Shown: positions 45,897 through 57,206 of the stretch, piece by piece
Position numbering within the stretch: position 1 is the stretch's first letter
How the letters are laid out: the number at the start of each line of letters is the position of its first letter
From: Gigaspora margarita
Lineage: Eukaryota; Glomeromycota; Glomeromycetes; Diversisporales; Gigasporaceae
DNA length: 64,000 bases
Assembly (NCBI GenBank): GCA_009809945.1
Contig: WTPW01000591.1
Span: 86,371 to 150,370 of the forward strand
Direction: 5' to 3'
Program-made: the position numbers and the translations under genes
The notes under the pieces: generated by a model
The model's input: the letters and a program-made list of their open reading frames with translations, nothing else
Told to the model about the DNA's origin: nothing
Database searches by the model: none

Positions 45897-47744
45897 GTAT
45901 GACGAACTATAAGCAGTTGGTAAGTGTAGTAATTTACATCTCCTAAAGTAGCAAGGTAGTAAACTTTCAGTTTTTGTCTTTTCTTTTTTAACTTTGGACC
46001 ACTTTTTTCACGATTATAAAATAAATCTTGAAAGTATTCTAAGAGAAAAGGCTAGTTTTCTTATTCAAAAGGTCAAGCATGGGTAGGGTATATGGATATC
46101 ACCGTGTCTTATGATAATTTTCTTTAAATGCTAAATTATAGTTCACTAAATAATTGACAAATAAAATATGTAAAATTAAAGCAAACTTTGCTTTGTCTAA
46201 TAATAAAGAAAAGTGACCAATTTAATAATATAGGCTTGTTTTATTATATTGTCAACTGTTGCATTGGGTGATGTATTTGCCCTAATTCGACTGTGAGTAT
46301 TCTCTACATAATATTCGTTAAAGTACGGCAAATGCATTCAAATTATGTCAAAAAAAGGATGATTGTTATTCTTCCAATAAACACATTAGACAAAAAAGCC
46401 AAAGGTGCTTTATTGTAGTTTTTCTGTTTCCACTGTAATGTGAACATCAAAGTGGAAATCCATTTCTACATATTCTTCAAACAAACCTGCTCGAAATAAA
46501 TTTGCATAGACATTAAGTGTTTTCTGGCACTATGTTATCGAGTAAATTGATTGTAGTTCGATACTCGAGGTCCTTACACATTTTTCCAAATTTTTTTATG
46601 ATTTTGTCCAAATTTTTACTCATCCATTTCAAGTAAGTTCTAAAATGAGGTTAATCCTCCACGGGCAAGGCTTTTTTGCAAGCTTTTTACCAGAACCAAA
46701 AACAGAGTGAAATAGTTTTTCGAAAAAGGAATAGTGTACTAAAAAACATGTTCTCTACTGTTTAAGAATAAGTGTAGTAGACCCAAAATTGGTAAGAATG
46801 GTTCAATGTCTCATGGCGGCAGTTTCATATTAGAGCTTTTCTAACAAACAATTGGCCAGGCCAATCAGCAACAAGCAGCGCAACACAGTTATCCAAATGT
46901 CATATTTTATTATTAATAGATAAAATAAGCATTATTGCTTTAATATAGTTTTTAACTAAGTGTAACATTTGCTCATTAAATCTAACTAACTTAAGACCTT
47001 CCATTAATTGTTCCTCTTTCTATTTTTCTAGATTATCATTATAGTTATGCACCATTAAAGCATTGATTCTATCAAGTTCATTAATTACTAAATGATTTTA
47101 TGAAACCCAATATAAATGACATTCAAAATATGGAATATCGAATAACCCAGTATAATTATTAATATGATACCAACAGATTCTTGGTGCTTCAATATTTGCT
47201 GGATTATAGATAGACACATTATTGTGTACAAGTAAAACAGATTGAGATTCTAAAACAGGTTTTGCTATGCATGTAGCAAAATGGTTTGCACTAGATATTG
47301 AAGTGGTGTCTGGCCTTCTAATTCCGTGAATTGCATGATAATCAACTATGTTGTAAATGTGAAGTTGATTTTTCTAATTAAAAATAAAAATAAAATAAAT
47401 TTTATTTAAACATGATATTAATATTTAAATTATTTAAATTTAATTAATAAAAATTACATAATTTGTAAAATGTTCTTTGATTTTTATTGCAAATTGACTC
47501 TGAACTTTTTTTAAAAATTTTTTACAGTATTAGCACATACAGAATATCTGAGTTTTGATATTGTATCGACTGCATCCCATATTGCACCTGAAGCTATCAG
47601 ATACAAGCCAACTTTTAACTTATGTTGATTGACAAATTTGTTTTGTAAGCCTGCTAACATATATAGCACAGGCCAACAACAGACTTCTTTGCTTCATTTA
47701 TACTACAAGCAGAACATTCTTTAGAAATAACTAAATTCATCATA

Positions 47745-47919
47745 CAGTATAACCCCGCAATAGTCACATTCACATTAGTCACAATCTCGCTATAGTCACC
47801 TCAATTCTTCTATTTAACTAATATACACTATATATAAATTCTTGCTCACATTAGTCACAATCTCACAATAGGCACATAGAATATCTGATTTTGGCATATG
47901 ACTATTGTGGGTTATACTA
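47745..47919. mobile_element. Pogo/mariner-type MITE inside the decayed gene
   Basis: Ends CAGTATAACCCCGCAATAGT and TAGTATAACCCACAATAGTC, flanked by TA (47743-47744, 47920-47921). Inner words ATTAGTCACAATCTC are repeated twice. Without it, the coding pieces ending QLEGF and starting MMNLVISKECSAC lie next to each other. Confidence 0.9.
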
Positions 47920-48474
47920 TATATTTAAAAAGCCCTCAAGTTGAGGATCCACACTTTCAATAATATTTTCAAATTTCATGGGATCCAACTCAAGATTTGC
48001 AGATTCTTGGTATTGTCAACAGTATAATACTCTTGTTAATGCTTGAACTTTTGCAGCGAATGTTAAATCTAATATAAAATATTAAATTAAATAAAAAAAC
48101 TACATACATATTTTTTTTAAAAAAAAAAGACCATTACACTACCTGATCAATTATCAGATTTGATTTTTTTTTTCTGAATACTCTTTTTTTTTTTAAGGGA
48201 TTTTCTTCATTGACTACTATCAGCTTCTATAATTTTACAATAATGAGGATGACATAGTTGCCTTCCTATTTCAAGATATGGATACTTTTGCAGCATTTGG
48301 TTTTTATGACATTTTTCAAATGCAAGCTCAGTAATTATACAGAATCTAACATTGATATTTGTACAATCATTGACAAAACAAGGCCCAAAATTTTGGGTTT
48401 TTATTTACTAAAAAAAAATAAAAAAAATTAATAATATTGTCCAAGTATTTTCTAAATATGTTATTGATTTTCTA

Positions 48475-48750
48475 CCTTGACAGAACTTGGCACATGAAAT
48501 GACATGGCACAGTAAAGCTTGACACAGTGAATTTGACATAGCAAAACTTTAACAGTGAAACTTGGTACAGCAAAAGTTAGCAGGCGAAAGTCAGCATAGT
48601 AAAACTTTGATAGAGGCAAACCTTTAATCAAAGCAAAACTTGATGTAGCAGAACTTGGTACAAAAACTTTAAGTACAGTGAAACTTTGACCACAACAGAA
48701 TTATTGAGAAATTTTGCTCAGTAAAACTTGAACCTTAACTGTGCAAACTT
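48475..48750. repeat. Degenerate minisatellite (AAAACTTGGTACAGT-like, 17-22 bp)
   Basis: Some twelve variants of CAGTGAAACTTGGTACAG, AGCAAAACTTGATGTAG, AGTAAAACTTTGATAG follow in a row. It lies just upstream of the decayed gene. Confidence 0.75.
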
Positions 48751-49139
48751 GATATTAAAAAAGGGTTGATTATAGTGAAAACCCTTACTATTATAAAGAT
48801 TAATGACCCAGTCACCTACTAATACCTATTACTACCCCAACAAAGTTAAATTTTACTACCTAGAACTTTTACGCAAATTTTTTTTTTACTTTCATATTAC
48901 AGTAATAAAATTAACTTTATATAGAATTGTAACTAGCCAATCAAATTTAATCAGATGGGATCTGTAGATCACATTTTTTTGACCAATAAAATAGAACTTC
49001 AGTCATACTATTGTTTACATTGCTATATTGTTACACATTGTTTATATTGTTTAAAATTAATTCTTACATATCGATATATACAATTATTACAATTATTACA
49101 AATGACTCTTAAAATAGGTAGTATATTTTTTACTAGTAG

Positions 49140-49335
49140 TAGTAATTAAACCTTTTTGTGAAGTTGACTCAGCGTTAGTGCAAAGATACACTCTGGATTA
49201 ACTACCGAACATTGAGCTCTAGCAAGTTGGTTGCTTTTAGACCATGAAGATAAGCAGGCTATCTTCCTTATGTGGTTGCCTCAGGCGCTAGCACAAAGGT
49301 ACATTCTGTGTTAACTATCTGATAGTTATTTGGGA
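49140..49335. repeat. Tandem duplication, about 105 bp, two copies
   Basis: GAAGTTGACTCAGCGTTAGT, GCAAAGATACACTCTGGATT, AACTACC (49160) corresponds to GTGGTTGCCTCAGGCGCTAG, CACAAAGGTACATTCTGTGT, TAACTATC (49270). It has unusually high G+C for the area. I could not fold it into a tRNA. Stretch 48750-49140 holds nothing recognised. Confidence 0.6.
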
Positions 49336-49609
49336 GGATAGTTCTTTTATCGACCATAAAAAGGAGCTTTTTGCAGATAAGGTCTATTAATTCTAGAAAA
49401 GGAAATAATTACATTCCTTATTGTAGAAGAAGCTTTGTTTATATTATGAATAAAAAATATTGCTTAAATAATTATTTGATATAATTATTAACTAAACAAT
49501 TTTGTTTAGACACAAATTTTAGTTCAAGCGAGCATTCTTATAACATTAGTTCGAAAACACAAAGAATTGCAAATATATAAAAAAGAAAAGAAAATCAAGA
49601 ATTATAATT

Positions 49610-49960
49610 TTCATATATTTTAAAGCAAATAAAGCTGAATATGTTTTATTGTTTACAAATTTTAATTACAGTATTTTCAAAATTTAAATACTGTATATAT
49701 TTATTTTAATTAAAAAAAGTAAAAATTTTATATTATTTATTAAGCCAAATATTGAATAAAATAATAAATAGTAAAATTTAATTTTATCAAATAAAGCTGA
49801 ATAAGTTTTATTATTTACAAATTTTATTTATTTTTCTGAAGCTCAAATATTATATATATTTATTTTAATTAAAGAATGTAAAAAATTTTATATTGTTTAT
49901 TAAGCCGAATACTAAATAAAATAATAAAATAGTAATAATTTAATTTTATCTAACAAAAAA
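49610..49960. repeat. Tandem duplication, about 175 bp, two copies
   Basis: AAATAAAGCTGAATATGTTT, TATATATTTATTTTAATTAA, TTTATTAAGCCAAATATTGA (about 49625-49790) recurs at about 49790-49960. A diverged relative lies near 36745-36860 (AAATAAAGTTAACCTGTTTT). Non-coding. Confidence 0.7.
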
Positions 49961-50258
49961 ATAACGAGTGAAAAAAAAATTTAAATCAAACAAATATATT
50001 TAATATTCACATATATTATAGTGACATGATTAGAAATTTTTGCATTTATTACGTAAAAACATAAATGTTTTTGCAAGTGCATGAATTATTGTCATCGATC
50101 CTCAAAAATTTTCAATATAACGAATTTGCATTTCTAAATTAATTTTATCTTACTTAATGATATATAGTTTTTCTATTAAAATTTATCAAAACAAAGAATT
50201 AGGCATCACTATTTGAACGTTTGGATACACTAAAAATTAGACCTTTTAAATTCTCTAT

Positions 50259-51917
50259 AGCAAATTGCAACACAAAATGATACTGCAATACACGAGAAAG
50301 TTTGGATATGGAACTACACGAACCTTCATGTAAATCTATATGATACAATGTATAGAAAAGCATGTTTATAGCACATAATAAGGCATGTGTTCTGTGCAAT
50401 AGTGCATGTACTAATGTGCAATTTTATGTGTTTTTCATATATTGCCTTAAGTATATTTACATGCAGGTAACATATAATAGCATATATCCATACTATATAC
50501 ATAATAATATATATCGTATATGCATTATTTGATTAACTAAATTTTATAATTTAACTAAATTTTATAAGTTTTATAACTAAATTTTGTATTTTATTAACTA
50601 ATTTTAATTATTTTATTAATTAAATTTTATAATAAAATACTTTAATTTAATAATTTACATGCCGAATAAGAAAATACTTCTCTAACCCTGACCCAAAAAT
50701 GGCTATCTAATTCTATTATACTAACTCAACCCTAACCTTTATCTAACCCTAAACCACCATAATATAGCATGACATGACGAACTAAAATAAGTGAAACTCC
50801 AGAAATGAACCCAAAATTAATGCCACAAAACCTATTCAAATAATAAATTTACATCACCAAATACAATGTAGTAATACCAGGACTAGAAAGTACTCCAAAA
50901 ATGCATCACAAATTCCTCTAATAACAACACAAGCAATGAAACTATTATTTAAAAAAACTATGCCAGTTAAACACGTATGCAGGTCAAACTACAAAAAACC
51001 CACTACACAAAACAAATGAACAAGAATGCGATGCAAGTGACAAAACTACTACTTGCAAAAAAAAAGGGTAGTCCAATGACAACTTCAGTGACAAGACTTT
51101 TTTCTTAAAAAACCAAGTATAGTTACACATATATGCAGGTCAAACTATGAAAACGCCACCATACCAAAAGAGTAAACAAGAATACAATGGAATCAGCAAC
51201 TCCAAACAAAGTGACTCGAAAGACAACTCTAGCAATGACAACTCCAAAGATGTCTCTAGCAATAACAACTCCAGTAACAAGACTTGCCTAAAAAAAAATA
51301 AAGGTTAGTTAGACATGTAGATGGGTCAAACTAAGAAAAAGTGAAAGCAAAAAAAAAAAAAAATTATCAATGATCATCATTGTTTATATATTGCACATGA
51401 TCTGTAGCAAAAATATCATTTAACAGGGGGCTACAAGAACATTTATCCTAATAAAAATTATAAGTAAAAAAAAAGCAAATAATTATTTGCTTAATTTGTG
51501 CATGTCAATGCACAAAAATTATTATTAAGTGCAAAAAAAAATAACAAGTTAATTTTTTTTGTGCGCATCAATGCACAGAATTAATAATCTAAATGATCAT
51601 CATATTAAAGCATCGAATTATGATCATTAAGAATCTTAATGATCATCTAATTATTATGTAAAATTATGATTATTAAGTATCTTAACAATGGTGACAATTG
51701 TGATATCATGCACAAAAATTATGATTGTTAAAAACCTTAACGATTGTGATAATTATAATATTAATGCACTGACATCATGTACAGAAATGATTTTAAAATT
51801 GATCATTAAGGAATCTTAATGATTGCAATGATCGTAATGTTAATGCACTGAAAATTTGATCTTTAAGAATCTTAATGATTGTACATTATAATCATTAAGA
51901 ATCTTAACAATTGTATA
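50259..51917. repeat. Segmental duplication, copy A
   Basis: It matches 61427-64000 in order: CTATAGCAAATTGCAACACA, CAATAGTGCATGTACTAATG, GCCGAATAAGAAAATACTTC, GGCTATCTAATTCTATTATA, GAACTAAAATAAGTGAAACT, CATTGTTTATATATTGCACA, GCTTAATTTGTGCATGTCAA. It contains CCCTAA-like words and a tail of short palindromic words TGATCATTAAGAATCTTAAT (51600-51910). No coding signal. Copy A keeps some CpG that copy B has lost. Confidence 0.85.
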
Positions 51918-51942
51918 CATTAGTGCAGTGTTGGCATTGGAC

Positions 51943-52124
51943 TAGAGGTTGGAACCGGTTTTAAAAATTCAGGTTTATCACATCAAAATTCGGGTTTATC
52001 ACACAAAAATTCAGGTTTATCACATAAATTATTAGTAATTTATGTGATAAACCTGAATTTTTGTGTGATAAACCCAAATTTTGATGTGATAAACCCGAAT
52101 TTTTAAAACTGGTTCCAACCTCTA
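51943..52124. mobile_element. hAT-type palindromic MITE (GGTTTATCACA words)
   Basis: A 182-bp almost perfect palindrome with ends TAGAGGTTGGAACCGGTTTT and TAGAGGTTGGAACCAGTTTT. A perfect 8-bp duplication CATTGGAC flanks it (51935-51942, 52125-52132). The word TTCAGGTTTATCACA is repeated three times in each arm. Young, given the arm identity. Confidence 0.95.
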
Positions 52125-52398
52125 CATTGGACATATGTCCATCTAATTTTAACATGATTGCACTGGACTGGACATTGGAAATATACTTGGACATAGTCTA
52201 TGTTCAATATGTCCAACAAGTTGCTAAAATTTTTAAAATAATTAATATATAAACTATAACAAAATTCTATTTAAATCTATGTAACAAAAGAATTTAAAAT
52301 TACTTTTAAATTAGCATAAGGTGCAAAGAATTCTTCATAAACCTGAGCAATAAAGAACTCTATTTAATATGTAACTCTAGAATTACCAATTATCAATA

Positions 52399-52880
52399 CT
52401 GTATGTGTTTAAAAATAAGCTAATTTTGGGTAAAATCAATTTTGGTTAATCACAGATAGTTGCTACATAGTAAAGTTTAGATTTTACTATGTAAATCGAT
52501 AATTATCACTTAAGTAAACTTGTTTCGAAGATCAAAATACATATATAACGAAATTTTTATTAAAATTGAAGATTATTTTGTTATTTAGCTTTTGATTTTT
52601 ACATTTGTCAAATATATTTTTTTTATAAAATTAATTTTTTTGTTAACCATAAAAATTAAAAATCAATTAATAAATTATTTTTCAATCTTTCTAAAATTTT
52701 AACATATGTGTATTTGATCTTCTGAATATGTTTGCTTAAGCAAAATAACTGATTTACATAGTAAACTTTGGACTTTACTATGTAATGACTATTGTCAATC
52801 ATGGGGTAGCTTATTTTTGGGTCATAACTTTTTTGAATTTTGGATCTAAAGAAGGAGATAGCTTATTTTAGGTAGTAGTC
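52399..52880. mobile_element. Decayed mariner-type MITE, relative of 18822-19355
   Basis: The left end CTGTATGTGTTTAAAAATAA and right end words GTAGCTTATTTTTGG, ATAGCTTATTTTAGG correspond to the CpG-rich element at 18.8 kb. TA flanks are at 52397-52398 and 52881-52882. CpG positions of the 18.8-kb copy are TpG or TpA here. Confidence 0.75.
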
Positions 52881-52897
52881 TATTTTTTGGACATATA

Positions 52898-53055
52898 TGG
52901 GGACCCTCACAGCAAAAGGAGGGGCTGGGCAAAAAAATTAGAAATTTTATTCTTAAGATAGTTTTATTCTAATTGATCTAATTCTTCAAGATATTGAATT
53001 TTTTTGAAAAAAATTTTTTTGGCCCAGCCCCTCTTTTTGCTGTGGGAGGGTCCCA
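52898..53055. mobile_element. Mariner-type MITE (GGGACCCTC...GGGGCTGGG ends)
   Basis: 158 bp with ends TGGGGACCCTCACAGCAAAA and TGGGACCCTCCCACAGCAAA, each running on into GGGGCTGGGC. TA flanks both sides (52896-52897, 53056-53057). Non-coding. Confidence 0.88.
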
Positions 53056-53331
53056 TATGCATTACAATTTCAGTTTCTTATAGTGATTATAGTTAATTTT
53101 TAAATTGTTATTATTTGAATTTTATCTATATATCAAAAGTATAGTATAATAATTCAAGCATAATAGAACAAAATTTTATTATTTGATTGGCCAATTGTCA
53201 CATGATTATGTACTGATTTAATATTACACAACGTCCAATGTCCAACTCCTTATATTCCAATGGATTGAACTGAACTGGACATAGGTGGTCCAATGTTCAT
53301 GTTCAATATCTAGCCCAACACTGCGTCAGTG

Positions 53332-53949
53332 CACAAAAATCATGATTATTAAAAATCTTAATAATTGTGCATATCTGTGCATAAAAATTATGATTATTAA
53401 GAATCGATTGTGCATATTAGGGAAATTTATGATCATTAAGATTAATACACATCAATATATGGTTATAATACTATGCATAATAGTATACAATTTCAACTTT
53501 TCGTGTGATGACATGTATTAAATTTTTTGATGATCAGTTTCTGTGCAGTTTTCATGCAGTGATTATGAAACCTGTATTACCTACATACAATTTCATATTT
53601 ATTTATGCATTTCTGTGTATCGAGTTTCATAAAGATTTAGAATATTTAAATAATTGCTATAACAATTACTATTTATTAAACTTTTCTTGTTTTAGGATTC
53701 TAATATTTAATCATAAGTTATGATGCTGTACTCTTGCAATTGTAAAAAAATGAATATTAAAAAATTAATTTAAGCTTAATTAAAAGAACTAAAATTTATT
53801 GTCATTATTAATCTGTAAATAAGTAAATATTATCAGTTATCCATTATATATATACTTAATGGACAAACCTGAACAAATCCCAAAAATGATTGCTATTTAC
53901 ACTAGCAATCATAAATAATAAAACATGTGATAATTTTTATAATAAAACT
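53332..53949. other. Gene-free stretch
   Basis: The first 120 bp continue the TGATTATTAAGAATC words of the segmental duplication; then A+T-rich without features. Confidence 0.4.
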
Positions 53950-54260
53950 AATTCATGCAGTATGTAAATATGTACAAACATACATGGTCTTAGAAAAATA
54001 TCTAGATATAATTGTATACATTTTACCTTTTACAACTTGTCAATTTTTAATAATTTTAAATAAATAATACCAACTGCAAAATTTGTACAGCAACAGAGTA
54101 CAAAGTATATAGAGTATGTATAGTAAAGTTTATGAGCAAGTTAATGTGTGTGTGCAATTCTCAAAATCTAATTGGTGCTATGTGACTCTATTCATCATAA
54201 ATTTTCATGTTGCTAATTATTCATTTATCATTGAATCTTACCTTTTACTAACAGTAGTAG
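53950..54260. repeat. Dispersed repeat, CpG-depleted copy
   Basis: Homologous to 35325-35600 (AAAAATATCTAGATATAATT, AAGTTAATGTGTGTGTGCAA, CATTCATCATAAATTTTCAT). Nearly every CpG of the 35-kb copy is TpG or CpA here. An extra GTATATAGAGTATGTATAG stretch is inserted. Non-coding. Confidence 0.8.
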
Positions 54261-55100
54261 CTATCCTGAAGATAGAAAAATGCATATTTTATAATAAAAT
54301 GTGCATGAAAGTGCATTAATATGCATAGTATCACACAATAAATTTTTTTAATTTTTTATGATAATACATCTAAATAAAGATACTACATATTATTCTGAAC
54401 CAGATTTTGCCTACATATATAAATTTTACAAATTAGCTAATTGTAAACTTCATTATTGCTTATCTTATATATTGAATAATCCATATCTCAATTAATCTAA
54501 TTTAAAGATACAAAGTGTGCATAATGAACAGAAGTCAATTTTAAATCAATCTCAAAGGTATAAACAAATATTGAAAAATATATAAATGATAATTAATTAT
54601 TAATTCATAGAAATAGATTAATTACAAATTATAATGAATCTAATATGAATTAACATATAAATAATTATATGTTACAATAATTACAGATTTAATAGTATCA
54701 TCATCTTAATTTAAAATATTTGCATAGTTTGATTATGGTTATCAGATATAGCAAATCAAAAAAGAAAGTGCAAATAAATTTTTTTTTATTCTTATTATTA
54801 AGGCACAAATTACTATTTATTTTACAATTAGGAGAGTGACAAAAATCAGGTAATTTTTTAGGGGGGAGGGGGTAAAAAATGTTGAAATTATATATAGAGA
54901 CCTGACCAAATCTATATTAAAGAGGGGGGGAGGGGGTAGGCCTCTAATAAAAAATAATTAGATGATTAATGACATGGCCCTTACATATAAAATTAGTAAA
55001 TATTTTTGTGCAGACAGGATATTTGTGACAGCAAAATAATTTTATTTGTTTTGAATGATTCCCTTATAAAGTTATTTTTTTGCAAGTACAGAATTTGTAT
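54261..55100. other. Gene-free stretch with two G-rich tracts
   Basis: 54862-54873 (GGGGGGAGGGGG) and 54925-54938 (GGGGGGGAGGGGG) stand out in an A+T-rich background. No gene recognised. Confidence 0.5.
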
Positions 55101-55930
55101 TAGTATTCATTGACACATTTTTTCACAATTATATTATCTCACATCAATTGTTAATAATTTGAATTGTGATAGTATTCTTGATTATAACTTGCTCATTGAT
55201 ATATTAGTCTTGATATTTGATTATAGGTTATATACCCAACCAAAAGCGTTAAAGCACAATAGCTTGATTATATTTTTTTTTTTTTTTTTTTTTTAAACTT
55301 CGGCAGTCTTGCCCTTACTTTATTAGGTTTAATAATATTATACTATGAAATATTAAATTTTTCAAAGGGCTATTCCCTCTGACACCTAAGTTACAAGTAT
55401 TGGCTTACCCGGTTGTTCGAAAAAAAAGAACACCTATGTGCGACCTGCTATAGTAAGATTTCCCTCCATACTAATTATCCTGCAAACAGATTCATTAATA
55501 TCTCCTTGGATGGTTCTTACAACCTGAATAGCTTGATTATATTACTATATTAGTTTTAGCATACTAATCACCTTTTGAACATAACTATGATTTTATTGGT
55601 TGGAAGATCACTGAGAAAATAGTTGATTATCAAATAATCTGGGCAGTAAACAATTCTGACCAGAAATTCTAGAAATCAATCATCTATATATTTGGTTAAA
55701 TGTAATATTTGCTAATATATTCACTATTTTATTAGTTAATCTTATGTTTTATCTATCATAGAGCCTTTGTTGTGTTCTTGAACTTGTTCTTGCACTTGCA
55801 CTTATTCTTACACTTATTCCTGACTTGAGACCATTTATACAAAACATTTTCAAATTCATGAACATTTTTTAATCAAAATAGGTTGTAAATATTAGGCAAT
55901 CAAACAACAAAAGTAAATTTGGTACATTTA
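55100..55930. repeat. Dispersed repeat, copy 2 (with LINE insertion)
   Basis: It matches 59440-60010 (CAAAAGCGTTAAAGCA, TTAGTTTTAGCATACTAATC, GATTTTATTGGTTGGAAGAT, TTCTTGCACTTGCACTTATT) and, in its right part, 44100-44250. Copy 3 lacks the LINE tail at 55275, so it preserves the empty site. Confidence 0.78.
55275..55526 (-). mobile_element. 5'-truncated LINE (3' end only), minus strand
   Basis: A perfect 17-bp duplication AATAGCTTGATTATATT flanks it (55258-55274, 55527-55543). The plus strand starts with about 20 T, i.e. a minus-strand poly-A tail. The 3' sequence (GGGCAAGACTGCCGAAG before the tail; AAACCTAATAAAGTAAGG further in) is related to the 3' end of the LINE at 3.4 kb. Only 252 bp were inserted. 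Confidence 0.93.
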
Positions 55931-56254
55931 CATTTCATGATTTTGTGTTGTTTAGGGCATTAATAAAGGCATTAAAAATGATATAATAAGTAGCTGCATG
56001 ATGCAATCATGCTAAACCAGAAATGGATGATAAACTGTATATATGCAAAATAATGTCTAGGACTATTGTTTGAATAATGGCCAGAATTAAGCTTAATTCG
56101 ATAAAAATTCAAAATTAAACATTTGAGAGTTATGGCATTTATACAGAAAGTCTAATTTAGTAATGTTGAATAAACTCTAATATAAATAGTTATATTTTGT
56201 ATCAAATACAGATACAGCTGATTTGAAAATAAATAGAGCAAGTGATAACTCATA

Positions 56255-56488
56255 TAGGGGTCCCCAAAATTCTGGGTCAGAATACTTCAGAGTGCATTGG
56301 AATTATAGTTTGCTAGATCAGAATTGTTCATTTTTGCTCAAGATCATAAAAAATTTTACCAATAAATCATATTCCATTAAATAAAAAATAACCTGTTGAT
56401 AATTTTGCTATAGAGCCTGCTAGAAACTTGGGCTATGCACTGACCTAGATCTGATACATCCAACCCAAAAATTTGGGGATCTCTTCTG
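56255..56488. mobile_element. Mariner-type MITE, GGTCCCCAAAATT family, CpG-poor copy
   Basis: Left end TAGGGGTCCCCAAAATTCTG after TA (56253-56254); right end AAATTTGGGGATCTCTTCTG followed by CA where TA is expected. Inner text matches 44624-44861 with CpG lost. Confidence 0.8.
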
Positions 56489-56562
56489 CAAGTGATGAAT
56501 TTAATAATGATTATTAGCAAATTTCGATATTTGAATTTTTCTGTAGTTTATAATAACTCATA

Positions 56563-56801
56563 CAGGAGCATTCCCAAAATTGCAGGTCAGAATACTTCAG
56601 AGTATATTAGAATTATGGTTAGCTGGATCAAATTGATCAATTTTGTTCTGGATTATAAAAAATTTTACTAATAAATCATATTTATATATTAAGTAAAAAA
56701 AATGCCCAGCTAATAATTTTGCTATAGAACCTGCTAACAACTTGGGCTAAATGCCAACCTAGATCTGACTCATTCAAACCAAAATTTTGGGGACCCTCCT
56801 G
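56563..56801. mobile_element. Mariner-type MITE, GGTCCCCAAAATT family, CpG-poor copy
   Basis: Ends CAGGAGCATTCCCAAAATTG and CAGGAGGGTCCCCAAAATTT, with TA at 56561-56562 and 56802-56803. Same internal order as the two other copies. Confidence 0.87.
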
Positions 56802-57206
56802 TAAAATTCAGTTAACGATAGTGCTGCAAGCTAGCTTAGCTAGCCCAGCTAGTCCAGCCATGGCTAAGCTGCAGTAAACATTTTGTAAACAAGCTTTTGT
56901 AGCAAATTTATGCATAAACTAAATTAATAAATGTATTTTGTAATCATGCATTAAATAATAAATGAAAACTACCCAAGAACATTTATCCTAAATTTTGTGC
57001 AAAAAAGCATAGCAAAAAATATATGGCCAAAAATTACACAAATTTCTACTAATAAAACTGCCAATAATCATTAAATAAAAAAAAGCATTTGAACCAATTT
57101 TATCACAAAGTTAACCTATTTGTTAAAAAAATTTTCTTTTTCATAGCTAAAAATTTTTTTAAAAAAAACATTTTAGTTAAAATTACAAATTTCAAATATC
57201 ATTGGG

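Larger units (their letters stand above)
45582..48390 (-). pseudogene. Large decayed gene with C-terminal RING-like domain
   Basis: Minus-strand coding pieces follow one another across 2.8 kb: FCIITELAFEKCHKNQMLQK, YLEIGRQLCHPHYCKIIE (about 48370-48230), LELDPMKFENIIESVDPQLE (about 47990), LKVGLYLIASGAIWDAVDTI (about 47600), HAIHGIRRPDTTSISSANHF, FATCIAKPVLESQSVLLVHN, NNYTGLFDIPYFECHLYW (47340-47100), LLVADWPGQLFVRKAL (about 46860), LPYFNEYYVENTHSRIRANT (about 46300) and the RING-like end. More than ten stops and frameshifts, and a pogo-type MITE inside, show it is dead. I believe it belongs to a large, uncharacterised family in these fungi. The phrase YVENTHSRIR resembles a motif of some transposase-like proteins, so a mobile origin is possible. 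Confidence 0.75.
51926..53323. mobile_element. hAT-like element, GGACAT-word family, with three nested insertions
   Basis: It starts CAGTGTTGGCATTGGAC and ends with GCCCAACACTG. Flanks CATTAGTG (51918-51925) and CGTCAGTG (53324-53331) match 6/8, fitting an old 8-bp duplication. GGACATAGTC and GTCCAATG words lie near both ends. Three smaller elements (51943-52124, 52399-52880, 52898-53055) sit inside. No transposase. Confidence 0.78.

Noticed and set aside
49140-49335. tRNA or tRNA-derived sequence
   Set aside because: Some box-like words occur, but no cloverleaf could be drawn; kept as a tandem duplication.
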